33,602 nt of DNA from the NCBI GenBank assembly GCA_021161825.1, contig JAGGZW010000114.1:1-33602 (forward strand), in the 5' to 3' direction. Shown here piece by piece: positions 24,537 through 33,602 of this stretch. This DNA is from Thermoproteales archaeon. Lineage in GTDB: Archaea > Thermoproteota > Thermoprotei > Thermofilales > B69-G16. The notes beneath the pieces were generated by a model, which saw nothing but the letters and a program-made list of their open reading frames with translations, was not told where the DNA came from and did no database searches. The translations under genes were made by a program, and so were the position numbers. Positions within the stretch are counted from its first letter, which is position 1. Every line of letters starts with the position of its first letter.

Positions 24537-25243
24537 GAGAGAGATATTTTCCCGAGAGGAAAGTGGTTTTGATTAGTGTTGAACTCGATGATAAGGGTGA
24601 CTATGCCTTAGAACCTGTTAAGCTGTTCTCCAAGTATGGGGTTAAAATGCTTAGTTGTATTGTACAATCTCATCCTGATAGGGGTGCTGTTCATGCTTCG
24701 CTATTTCTCGATTTAACAGAAGCCAGCATAGATAAGAACGCATTGATAGTAGAGTTGAAGGCTTTGCCTCATGTAAAGAATATAGAATTGCTAGATTTGC
24801 CTTTTGCCCATGGAGAAGCTAGGCTAGTACTTTTCACTTTAGAAGAGATGCATAATTTATTCAAGGTACTTAGAAAACTTGGAGCCGGTGGCTTAGCGAT
24901 AATATATCATATGGGTTTTAAAGCCGGCGAGGCTATAGCAACTAAACTCTCCGGATATTTTGAAGACGGCAAAAAAGCATTGGAATACTTGTTACTCTAC
25001 TATGAGAGCTTAGGGCATGGAAGATTTAGAATGAAAAGCTATGTCGACGGAATATATTGCAGAGTAGTTGCTAGAGAGCTTTTAGAGTGTATAGATGTTA
25101 GCAGCGGCGAGCCTAACAGCCAACTGCTTAGAGGAATACTTGCAGGATTTCTTTCCAAGCTTTGGGGTAGAGAGGTTAAGGTTGTAGAGACAAAGTGTAT
25201 AGCTAAAGGGGATCCCTGTTGCGAGTTTGAAGCAAAAGCTTAA
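24533..25243 (+). CDS. ACT-V4R domain protein, paralogue 1
   Basis: About 236 residues. The N-terminal ~90 form an ACT-like regulatory domain (KVVLISVELD, LFSKYGVKMLSCIV, HASLFLDLTE). The rest is a V4R domain, a small-molecule-binding fold: GGLAIIYHMGFKAGEAIA, LLRGILAGFLSKLWG and the signature KCIAKGDPCCEF near the end. No DNA-binding or enzymatic domain is visible, so a sensor or adaptor role is inferred. The possible GTG start is the last base of the G10 tract, and the true start may be ATG 24471 when the tract length allows. The stop overlaps the convergent membrane gene by four bases. A paralogue lies at 26033-26807. Confidence 0.75.
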   Translation: MRERYFPERKVVLISVELDDKGDYALEPVKLFSKYGVKMLSCIVQSHPDRGAVHASLFLDLTEASIDKNALIVELKALPHVKNIELLDLPFAHGEARLVLFTLEEMHNLFKVLRKLGAGGLAIIYHMGFKAGEAIATKLSGYFEDGKKALEYLLLYYESLGHGRFRMKSYVDGIYCRVVARELLECIDVSSGEPNSQLLRGILAGFLSKLWGREVKVVETKCIAKGDPCCEFEAKA

Positions 25244-26058
25244 ATAATTGGCGCTTGTCTGCTGTAGACATAAATTCCCGTAGCTATGACTATATAACTT
25301 ATAACGTATAGTAAATCTAGAATATTTCCCGGATAGTAGCCGCCTATAACAAAGTAGGGTAGATCGCTTATTGCTAATAAGGCTAGTCCCGTTGAGAAAA
25401 GTATATTGCATTCAGCAGCTTTCCCTCCATAGAAGAATATCGTTGCCTCAAGCGAGAGAGCGAAGAGTATTAAGTCCAGGATGATGTAAGAAGTATCTAC
25501 TATTACTGTTAACAAGTCTTCCCTGGCTAAAGTATCTGGAATTGCGGCGAGAGTTGTTCCGATTAGTATGGCTCCTATAACTAGGGGACTTGCATAAATT
25601 ACTTTAGTTTTATAGTCTAGACCCGCGCTTTTAACTATGGAGTATAAGGGTTTGACGCTTTTGTAGAGGCCTGCTAATATGAATACGTATCCAAATATCC
25701 AAGCTAGGTCTGCAATTGAGAGCTCCTGCGGCTCTCCAAGGAGTATAATGTAAGTTAGCCATATTGTTTCAGCTGTAAGCCATAATCCTATTCCTATGGA
25801 TATGTAGAACCATGAAGCTTTTAAAAGATCATAGAGTATCCACTTCTGCCTATTTAAGACTTTTAAGCTAGCCCAAAAAGAAAATCCAGCAGTTAAAACT
25901 GTTAACGTGTTTAAATATAGTTCAACATATTGAGGCTCAGAGTAGGTAGACAAGATTATAAAAACCATTATTACAATTATTATCGATAAAGCAGATATGA
26001 GATATATCTTTTGATGTCCTATACTAACTAAGCTATACTTTTTCTGTATAGAATTCAC
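25240..26058 (-). CDS. Eight-helix membrane protein, possible sensor module
   Basis: About 272 residues with eight hydrophobic segments and short loops. A loop pattern GIGLWLTAETIWLTYIILLG followed by SIADLAWIFGYVFILAGL resembles the helical membrane input domains (MASE-like) found in front of bacterial and archaeal signalling enzymes; no output domain follows here. Start: the frame opens at TTG 26079, but GTG 26058 has GGTGA eight bases before it and is preferred. It overlaps the 3' end of paralogue 2 by about 26 bases on the same strand, so the two are translationally coupled and probably act together. Partnership with the cytosolic ACT-V4R protein is an inference from coupling. Confidence 0.65.
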   Translation of the reverse strand: MNSIQKKYSLVSIGHQKIYLISALSIIIVIMVFIILSTYSEPQYVELYLNTLTVLTAGFSFWASLKVLNRQKWILYDLLKASWFYISIGIGLWLTAETIWLTYIILLGEPQELSIADLAWIFGYVFILAGLYKSVKPLYSIVKSAGLDYKTKVIYASPLVIGAILIGTTLAAIPDTLAREDLLTVIVDTSYIILDLILFALSLEATIFFYGGKAAECNILFSTGLALLAISDLPYFVIGGYYPGNILDLLYVISYIVIATGIYVYSRQAPII

Positions 26059-26807
26059 AGTATGGATCACCTTTCGCAATACATTTAGATTCTATTACTC
26101 TTACATCGGTTTTTAGTAGTCCTGATAATAATCCGCTTAAATGTCCTCTTATCAACTGGCTCATAGGCTTATCTGAGCCTTCAAAAGCCTTACATTCAAT
26201 CGAATCGTATAGTCTTAAGATTATTTTCATTCTATAGGGATGATATTCTATTAGTTCTGCTCGTCCCCATCCGCTTGCTTGATAAATTTTTAGAATTTCT
26301 ATCAGAAGTTCTTCGCCTTTTAATTTTAACTTCTCTGAGAGATAGTCGGCTAGGAATTTCCCTCCTGAATAGGCTAAATGGTATAGGAGAGCTACGGCAC
26401 TTTCTCCTGCTTTCTCGTATAAGCCTTTAATCATTTCTTGGAAATCGTGTTCAAGTAGTATAATTGATCTAGCGCCCGGAAATACGTATAAGGGGAATGC
26501 AAATTCGTCTATCATAAAGCCTTTTACGGGAGATTTCTTAACTCCCCCCCCCCGTCGCAGTTTCCAGCTCTCTTCTTACTTGCTCGACGTTAACGTCGAG
26601 GTTTGTAATGTCTGCGAATATAAACACTGTTTGTCTCTGCCATTCGGGTAGTGCATAAGCGCTTAGGCTTAGAATATTTATTCCGTACTTTGCGAATATT
26701 TCAAGAACTTTTTCTAGTTGTCCAGGCTGGTTAGATATTGTAAAATAGAATTCTACAATATCCCTGCTCCTAGCGTATATCATCCATGGAATATATTTTT
26801 CAAACAC
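26033..26807 (-). CDS. ACT-V4R domain protein, paralogue 2, split by a G10 tract (currently out of frame)
   Basis: Two frames make up one protein. The first, from GTG 26807, encodes an ACT domain (IVEFYFTISNQPGQLEKVLE, FAKYGINILSLS, TVFIFADITN) and ends ETATGGGS at a TAA just past the tract. The second, 26033-26515 and open upstream to the tract, encodes the V4R domain (SAVALLYHLAYSGGKFLA, SQLIRGHLSGLLSGL, KCIAKGDPYCEF). With 9 or 12 G the two join through GVKKSPVKGFMIDEF; with the 10 present they do not. Order and motifs equal paralogue 1. A TATA-like ATTTATGC about 26 bases before GTG 26807 suggests a leaderless start. The eight-helix membrane gene follows with overlap. It is phase-variable, or a pseudogene, or a sequencing error in the tract. 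Confidence 0.72.
26544..26553 (-). repeat. Mononucleotide tract G10 (second ACT-V4R gene)
   Basis: Ten G on the coding (minus) strand, located between the ACT and V4R halves of paralogue 2. Nine or twelve G would give one continuous protein; ten or eleven give a stop shortly after the tract. The same tract length as in paralogue 1, at a different place in the gene. Confidence 0.85.
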
Positions 26808-26990
26808 TATACCACGAGATTTTCATGCATAAATGAAAAATAAATGTTACGATTTGGAGAATTGATAAATCTGTGTGAAGCAAAAAGCGTTACGGATTTT
26901 CGGGAAATTTAGACTAAATGATATGCATAGGGATGTGGTTGTGAGCTCACTAAGGCTCGATTAATACTTTTAGCGACTTACAGCAGGAAA
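26808..26990. other. Intergenic stretch between paralogue 2 and an unrecognised plus-strand frame
   Basis: An AT-rich start (promoter of paralogue 2 on the minus strand, TATA-like at 26827-26836) followed by about 120 bases without a convincing gene. The frame of the downstream protein can be read back to a TAG near 26933 (KARLILLATYSRK before the Met), with no start codon, which hints that the downstream gene has lost its 5' end. Confidence 0.4.
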
Positions 26991-27434
26991 ATGGGTTTAA
27001 TATGGACTTATGGCGTCGCCGTGTGGAGCTATAATTTAGAAGAGGCTGAGAAGTGGGCTGAAGAATTATTCACAGCCCTCAAAGCCGTCATCAGGGGCAC
27101 GTACAGGCAGATAGTATACCGTGATTTAACGATTGAAGAAGCCACTGAAATAATGAGGATATTAAGGGAATCAGACAGTGTAATTGCACTCGCTGGACTT
27201 CCAGAACCCCGTGATAGCTACTCTAGGTCGCCTGCCAAGGGCTACATGATAGGAGTGCGTATGATCGAGATGGTCGAGGAAATCGTCAGAGGGCTTGTCG
27301 CAGAGGATAAGGAGTTTATCTATCAGGTTCAGGCGCAGCCGGTACAGCCCATCCATAACCTCCCTAAACTCCTTTTCTTTTTCAAGCTCTTTCTTCTCCA
27401 TTTCAAGTCTAAGCTTTTCAAGCTCTTCTCTTAA
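26991..27434 (+). CDS. Unrecognised protein, probably a fragment
   Basis: From ATG 26991 roughly the first 100-115 residues look like genuine protein: WTYGVAVWSYNLEEAEKW, LTIEEATEIMRILRESDSV, MIGVRMIEMVEEIVRGL. After about 27330 the frame runs antisense through the recombinase coding strand and becomes low-complexity (LLFFFKLFLLHFK), so the true end is probably lost. No family is recognised. The sensible reading also extends upstream of the Met without a start codon. I read it as an internal gene piece placed head to head against the recombinase remnant by a past rearrangement. Confidence 0.4.
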   Translation: MGLIWTYGVAVWSYNLEEAEKWAEELFTALKAVIRGTYRQIVYRDLTIEEATEIMRILRESDSVIALAGLPEPRDSYSRSPAKGYMIGVRMIEMVEEIVRGLVAEDKEFIYQVQAQPVQPIHNLPKLLFFFKLFLLHFKSKLFKLFS

Positions 27435-27692
27435 AGGCTTTATCGAAGCCTCGACCAGTTCTGCAACCATAGACTCTGAAACACCCATAAAGACTATTAA
27501 CGCCCACATCCTCTTCTCATAATATCTTCTAAGCTGTTCCATGCTGAACCTGACATAGTAGTTTTTATGTCCTAAAAATGCTTCAACAACTTCATACGGC
27601 GCACCGGCAGCCTCCAAGTTTGTTCGGAAGAATTTTCTAAGCGTGTATAGGCGACGCCTGTATATCGTCTTCCTCCCATACTTTGCCCAGCC
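27171..27692 (-). pseudogene. Tyrosine recombinase/integrase remnant, 5' truncated, with coiled-coil tail
   Basis: On the minus strand a frame open from 27692 reads WAKYGRKTIYRRRLYTLRKF, then FFRTNLEAAGAPYEVVEAFL and LGHKNYYVRFSMEQLRRYYE. This resembles the C-terminal catalytic part of archaeal tyrosine recombinases: the LRKFFRT arginine box, LGHK, and a nearby tyrosine. A Glu/Lys coiled coil (ELEKLRLEMEKKELEKEKE) follows. The N-terminal half with the first catalytic Arg is missing, cut off by a TAG at 27693-27695 exactly where the right-hand repeat begins. Downstream of about 27300 the frame is antisense to the unrecognised gene and probably not original. A mobile-element relic. Confidence 0.6.
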
Positions 27693-27707
27693 CTAGGACT
27701 TCTTCTA

Positions 27708-27842
27708 TATGTTTGCCGGATTTTCCAAGATTTATTCGGAATATTCACTATATAAGCGCTGGGATAGTACTTATACTCTCACCATTTAAAAGCTCCGGCT
27801 TTATTCATGAAAAACTAAGGCCAAAATCATAACAGTATTTGT
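27708..27842 (+). repeat. Direct repeat, copy B (right edge of the accessory island), with a dead gene start
   Basis: This is the counterpart of 21469-21600. It has the same TTATACT...CCATTTAAAA promoter elements and an ATG (27807) followed by AAAAC TAA; after a one-base shift the codons read KTKAKIITVFVAC and stop, matching the TKIITVAGTV start of the membrane protein at 21569. It is a degenerate promoter plus 5' fragment of a second copy of that gene. The rest of 27693-27875 holds nothing else. Confidence 0.6.
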
Positions 27843-27875
27843 TGCTTGTTAACAGTATAAGAGCAAAATTGCAGG

Positions 27876-28610
27876 TTATTGGGTATTCGATTGACTATCA
27901 AGCATGCTTAAAGCATCAAAGACTATTTTTCCAGCAAGCTCTACTCTTTCTTTTAAGAATTCTTTATCGATATAATCTACCTTTTTAGCAAGACTATTGC
28001 TCACAATCAACATAGCACCTGTCCTAAAATTCCTTATTAAACCCAAGGCGAACAATGTTGCGCATTCCATCTCAACACTTATAACATTCCTAGAAGACCA
28101 AGTCTCCACAAATTTCTCATCTTCAGTGTAGAACGCGTCGCTGCTAAAGACTATTCCTGTTTTCGCGTTCACGCCATATTTAGAAGCTGTTTCAATAAGA
28201 AGTTTAGTAACGTAAAAATCAGGAACAGCACCAATATAGCCATCCGGCACGTACATTTCAAGATGTCCACGAGGATAAGCGGCCCCCAGTACAATAATAA
28301 TATCTCCTATATTAAGAGAAGGTATTAGAGCGCCAGTTGTTCCAAGCCTTACTATAACTTCGGCACCCAGCATCTTTAATTCCTCAAAAACAATAGCACT
28401 ACTAGGGCCTCCTATACCATGCGTTGCGACAGTTATCCGTGTGTTTTTCCAATATCCAGTATATGTTAGAAAGCCCCTGTTCTCGTTAACGAGAACGACA
28501 TTGCTTAAAAGCGAGCTTAACTGCTTAATGCGGCCGGGGTCACCCGCCGTTACTACAAAAGGCGAAATATATTCTTTATCGGCTTGAATATGAACAGGCT
28601 TTTTATGCAT
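27876..28610 (-). CDS. 5'-methylthioadenosine / purine nucleoside phosphorylase (NP-I family)
   Basis: Phosphorolysis of methylthioadenosine and purine nucleosides to base and sugar-1-phosphate, for purine and methionine salvage. The 244 residues are close in pattern to the Sulfolobus hexameric MTA phosphorylase: KPVHIQADKEY, VTAGDPGRI, NENRGFLTYTG, THGIGGPSSAIVFEEL, VRLGTTGAL, VFSSDAFYTED, SVEMECATLFAL and VSNSLAKK. All phosphate and ribose-binding segments are present. ATG 28610 has AGGTGATC just upstream. The substrate (MTA versus inosine/guanosine) is inferred from that resemblance. It marks the right-hand return to core genes. Confidence 0.92.
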   Translation of the reverse strand: MHKKPVHIQADKEYISPFVVTAGDPGRIKQLSSLLSNVVLVNENRGFLTYTGYWKNTRITVATHGIGGPSSAIVFEELKMLGAEVIVRLGTTGALIPSLNIGDIIIVLGAAYPRGHLEMYVPDGYIGAVPDFYVTKLLIETASKYGVNAKTGIVFSSDAFYTEDEKFVETWSSRNVISVEMECATLFALGLIRNFRTGAMLIVSNSLAKKVDYIDKEFLKERVELAGKIVFDALSMLDSQSNTQ

Positions 28611-28689
28611 GAGATCACCTTAAAGCATAACCTAATATATTATAATATGGTTAATATTGTTACTCCTATCTGGTAAAAGTGTGAGTTGC

Positions 28690-29214
28690 ATGTCTGAAAT
28701 ACTTGATAAAGTTAAGAAAGAAAAAAGACTTATTGAAGAGATAGAAACCTTAATCCCCGGTTTCCGCGGCTATAAAATGAGAGAACTGCGCCGCGAAGCC
28801 GATAAGCTAGTTAGAGATTACATAGTTAGGAAGTTAAAAGAAGCTAAAGATAATTTAAAAGAGTGCATGTTAATAGTAGCTGAAAATGATAGAGCGGAGC
28901 TCTATGGATTAATAAATAGGATATCCGCGTTGTTGGATCTCGTAACGAGCAAAATTGAACATGCAGACTACGGCTATAGCGGATTCTTTGATGCAGTAAA
29001 AATAAAAGTCGACGAGCTGGAAAAATTGTTAGAGTACGATAATTCGCTAATAAAAAGCGCGAATGAGATAGTAACTGCTGCAAAATCTGCGCAGGTTCTC
29101 GCTAATGATCTCAAATTCGACGAATTATCTTCAAAGCTTAGGGAATTTAAAAAACTTCTCGACCGCTTTGACGAACTTATAAATCAGAGAGAGAATATTA
29201 TATTAGGTGTGTAA
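28690..29214 (+). CDS. Coiled-coil partner of the SPFH/zinc-ribbon protein
   Basis: 174 residues, helical, no membrane segment. It matches a family I know only as a neighbour of SPFH zinc-ribbon proteins in bacteria and archaea, with LIPGFRGYKMRELRREADKL near the N-terminus and ADYGYSGFFDAVKI in the middle. The function is not established; PspA-like membrane-surface scaffolding is one possibility. ATG 28690 follows GTGAG; the longer TTG 28657 start lies in the promoter region. The next gene starts four bases after its stop, so the pair is co-translated. Confidence 0.72.
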   Translation: MSEILDKVKKEKRLIEEIETLIPGFRGYKMRELRREADKLVRDYIVRKLKEAKDNLKECMLIVAENDRAELYGLINRISALLDLVTSKIEHADYGYSGFFDAVKIKVDELEKLLEYDNSLIKSANEIVTAAKSAQVLANDLKFDELSSKLREFKKLLDRFDELINQRENIILGV

Positions 29215-29218
29215 TAGC

Positions 29219-30202
29219 ATGCCCCAAGTAATCGAATGGAAAAATCCTGGAAAAGACGATATTGTATGGCGATATCCGGATGAGAGGATAGAGTGGGGAG
29301 CTCAGCTAATCGTTAGAGAATACGAAGTAGCTGTTTTCTTTAGAGATGGAAAGGCTTACGATGTTCTAGGTCCTGGAAGGCACACGCTCACAACGCTAAA
29401 CTTGCCTCTTCTAACGGACTACCTGACCAGACTGCTAGGCTTTACAGAGTCTCCATTTAAAGCAACTATAATATTTGTATCTACAAAGCAATTCCAAGGA
29501 AAATTTGGCGGAAGATCTCAAACAACAGACCTGGCGCCGTTAACATTTTATGGCGGATACTGGTTCCGAGTTGGCGACCCTAAGATATTTGTAAACGAAG
29601 TTGTAGGAGGAAAAGACAAGTATACGACGAGCGAGGTGAACGAGTTTATAAGAGGCTTTATTAACGAACGTTTAATTGATTTCTTAGCTAAATACGATCT
29701 TCTTACAGTGTTTACTAAAATAGACGAGGTAAGCTTTAAAGCTAAAGCAACAGTTCAAGACGAATTTAAGAGGATAGGCCTAGAACTCATAGATTTAAAG
29801 TTTGAAGGAATAGATACTACTCCAGAATATAGAGAACGCCTATTCTGGATCAAGCAAAGCGGACAGGCTGCTTACGTGTTGCAGATGGAAACAGCAAAAA
29901 CCATGGCTAAGGAGCTTGGTAAATCTCCAGGAGCTGGATTTGGAGCTGGAATGGTAATGATTCCACCAGTGTTTACTCCGCCACCACCGCAACCAGCTAC
30001 TGTCCAGCCGGCAGTAACGGCGCCAGCTCAAACTAAAAAATGCCCAAATTGTAAAAGAGATGTGCCACTAGATGCAAAATTCTGCCCATACTGCGGCTTT
30101 GACTTTAGCAAGGCTTCTTCATCATATTGCCCGAATTGCGGCGCTCCACTGCCTCCAGGTGCAAAATTCTGTCCTAAATGTGGTAAAAAAATAGCAGAGT
30201 AA
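29219..30202 (+). CDS. SPFH-domain protein with C-terminal double zinc ribbon (YdjI/virion-core-like)
   Basis: About 327 residues. An SPFH/band-7 domain occupies roughly residues 20-230 (VIEWKNPGKDDIVWRYPD, REYEVAVFFRDGKAYDVLGP, LELIDLKFEGIDTT). A Gly/Pro-rich linker follows, then two CxxC...CxxC zinc ribbons (CPNCKRD/CPYCG and CPNCG/CPKCG). There is no N-terminal membrane anchor, unlike stomatins. SPFH proteins oligomerise on membranes and recruit proteases or ATPases; the ribbons may recruit partners. ATG 29219 with GGTG nine bases upstream is chosen. It converges on the Cdc48 gene six bases away. Confidence 0.85.
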   Translation: MPQVIEWKNPGKDDIVWRYPDERIEWGAQLIVREYEVAVFFRDGKAYDVLGPGRHTLTTLNLPLLTDYLTRLLGFTESPFKATIIFVSTKQFQGKFGGRSQTTDLAPLTFYGGYWFRVGDPKIFVNEVVGGKDKYTTSEVNEFIRGFINERLIDFLAKYDLLTVFTKIDEVSFKAKATVQDEFKRIGLELIDLKFEGIDTTPEYRERLFWIKQSGQAAYVLQMETAKTMAKELGKSPGAGFGAGMVMIPPVFTPPPPQPATVQPAVTAPAQTKKCPNCKRDVPLDAKFCPYCGFDFSKASSSYCPNCGAPLPPGAKFCPKCGKKIAE

Positions 30203-30208
30203 CCAAAA

Positions 30209-32365
<2,157 letters not shown>

Positions 32366-32413
32366 TTAAAACCCCAATCTTTAGTATATACAGCAGGTTT
32401 AAAAATCTATAAC

Positions 32414-33586
32414 TTAAGAAGAAATAATCTCTAGGACGTCACCATCTTCTAATACAAAATCCGCGCCAACTTTCTGAGGGCTAAACTTTAAGCGTGGACT
32501 CCAAACACGAGCATACCTAAAATTCTTGTAAAGACGCGAATGAATAATTTTGGCGACTTCTATAACTGTAATACCCTTTTTAACGACTAGCGGCCTCTTG
32601 GATATTTCTTTACTGTGAGGTTTCTTGGTGTAAACCCTAATCAAATTAAGAAGCTTAAACAGCTGAGCTCCCATAACATCGGGTGAAGAGTTGAAATTAT
32701 TTTGGATGGACACTTTAATACATGGTATATCTTCACTTAACAACTTCTGCTCAAAACTCTCAACTTCGCTCATATCACTTAGAGAATCTATCTTGTTTAT
32801 AATAACCAGAGCTGGCTTATACACTACATTTTCAAAAAGAGAATCTTCAATATCCGATAAAGTAGCTTCTCCCTCTACACGAACGAGCGCGTGATGTATG
32901 TTATACGATTTTAAAAGCTTCTCGACATCCCTAATCGAACATCCTTTTAATTGACCGACAACTATTATACCTCCATGACTTCTACGTTCGACGTTTACAA
33001 GTACTTGTTTCTTCCTTATGGATATTCGAGCTTTTTCTAACTCTTCTATTAATACCCTATATTGGTAATTGATATCCTGAGTTGCATCGATTAGAAGTAT
33101 TAAGCCATCTGCATTCCTAGCAAGAGCCAAAGTCTGCAATCCCCATCCTAAACCGGAGGAGGCGCCTTCAAAAATCGCAGGGGCTTCCACAAGCTGAAAA
33201 TATACGCCTTTAAAAACCAGCATCCCGGGAACGGGTTGTTTTGTTTCAAACGGAGAATCTGATATTTTAACGTTTGCATTGGTCAATTTTTTCAATAGTG
33301 AACTTTTTCCGCATTTTGTAAATCCAAGAATAACTATTTGAGCATCTCCCTCTTTTTCGATAAAGAACTTTGGACCTTTACCCTTCCTCTTTTTTCTCTC
33401 TAACTCCAGCTCTCTGCGTAGAGTAGCTATTTGCCTACGCACTTGCGAAATTAATTTTTCCGTTCCCTTATGTTTTGGAACTGAAGATAGGAAATCTTCT
33501 AAAGCTTTGATTTTTTCCTTTGCCGACTTAGCCTCCATGACTTTAATCCATTTCGCCCTGGCTTCAGCCGGTAGGTTAGCAGGCAT
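32414..33586 (-). CDS. DRG/OBG-family GTPase with TGS domain, divergent G motifs
   Basis: 390 residues in the DRG layout: an N-terminal helical hairpin (KLISQVRRQIATLRREL, then a Lys-rich stretch), a G domain and a C-terminal TGS domain (VVKKGITVIEVAKIIHSRLY ... EDGDVLEIISS). DRG proteins act on ribosomes. The G motifs are unusual. G1 is GFTKCGKSS instead of GxPSVGKST. The G3 region reads VEAPAIFEGASSGLGWG where family members have DxPG. G4 NKID is normal. GTP hydrolysis may be altered, while nucleotide binding looks possible. ATG 33586 follows GTGA and the gene is complete within the window. Upstream of Cdc48 on the same strand. Confidence 0.85.
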   Translation of the reverse strand: MPANLPAEARAKWIKVMEAKSAKEKIKALEDFLSSVPKHKGTEKLISQVRRQIATLRRELELERKKRKGKGPKFFIEKEGDAQIVILGFTKCGKSSLLKKLTNANVKISDSPFETKQPVPGMLVFKGVYFQLVEAPAIFEGASSGLGWGLQTLALARNADGLILLIDATQDINYQYRVLIEELEKARISIRKKQVLVNVERRSHGGIIVVGQLKGCSIRDVEKLLKSYNIHHALVRVEGEATLSDIEDSLFENVVYKPALVIINKIDSLSDMSEVESFEQKLLSEDIPCIKVSIQNNFNSSPDVMGAQLFKLLNLIRVYTKKPHSKEISKRPLVVKKGITVIEVAKIIHSRLYKNFRYARVWSPRLKFSPQKVGADFVLEDGDVLEIISS

Positions 33587-33602
33587 ACTTTCACACTAAT
33601 AT

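Noticed and set aside
21469-27842. The two direct repeats as recent att sites of an integrated element
   Set aside because: The copies are too diverged and include promoter and coding sequence rather than a tRNA end; an old duplication fits better.

Overview
The window comes from an AT-rich hyperthermophilic archaeon, most likely in the Thermoproteota (crenarchaeal side); the exact lineage cannot be fixed from sequence alone. The evidence is a full-length reverse gyrase, ribosomal proteins eL15 and eS6, aIF2-gamma, RNase P proteins Pop5 and Rpp30, TmcA, Pth2, a Cdc48/VAT ATPase, a Sulfolobus-type MTA phosphorylase, GGTGA-type Shine-Dalgarno sites, frequent TTG/GTG starts and TATA-box promoters. 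No tRNA, rRNA, CRISPR array or intact insertion sequence was seen.

Layout. 1-2771 (minus strand): a five-gene information-processing operon, eL15 - COG1325 exosome-associated protein - Rpp30 - Pop5 - Sua5. 2896-4517 (plus): eS6 and aIF2-gamma. 4541-6523: a stand-alone RAM domain, two paralogous coiled-coil proteins (the first with an N-terminal four-Cys domain) and a small Cys-rich protein. 6606-11293 (plus): adenosine-specific kinase, Pth2, TruD, TmcA, so mostly tRNA quality control and modification. 11276-12367 (minus): an orphan double-[4Fe-4S] protein. 12467-19046 (plus): reverse gyrase, an orphan VapB-like antitoxin, ValRS. 19013-21310 (minus): UbiA-type prenyltransferase and enolase.

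21.4-27.9 kb is an accessory island between enolase and MTA phosphorylase, bounded by two degenerate direct-repeat copies of a promoter plus gene start. Its left half is a decaying type IV pilus locus: a short membrane protein, a pilin with an in-frame amber codon, a secretion ATPase that has lost its nucleotide-binding core, a small zinc ribbon, and a TadC/FlaJ-like platform with a deletion and frame breaks. Its right half holds two ACT-V4R sensor-like paralogues and an eight-helix membrane protein. Each paralogue carries a run of exactly ten G residues on its coding strand that decides the reading frame. This looks like a phase-variable (contingency) sensory module, which would be unusual for an archaeon. 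An unrecognised gene fragment and a truncated tyrosine recombinase follow.

27876-33586 is ordinary again: MTA phosphorylase, then a coiled-coil/SPFH-zinc-ribbon pair on the plus strand, and Cdc48 with a divergent DRG-type GTPase on the minus strand. The most notable signal is the pair of G10 tracts at 24524-24533 and 26544-26553, followed by the wreck of the pilus locus beside them.
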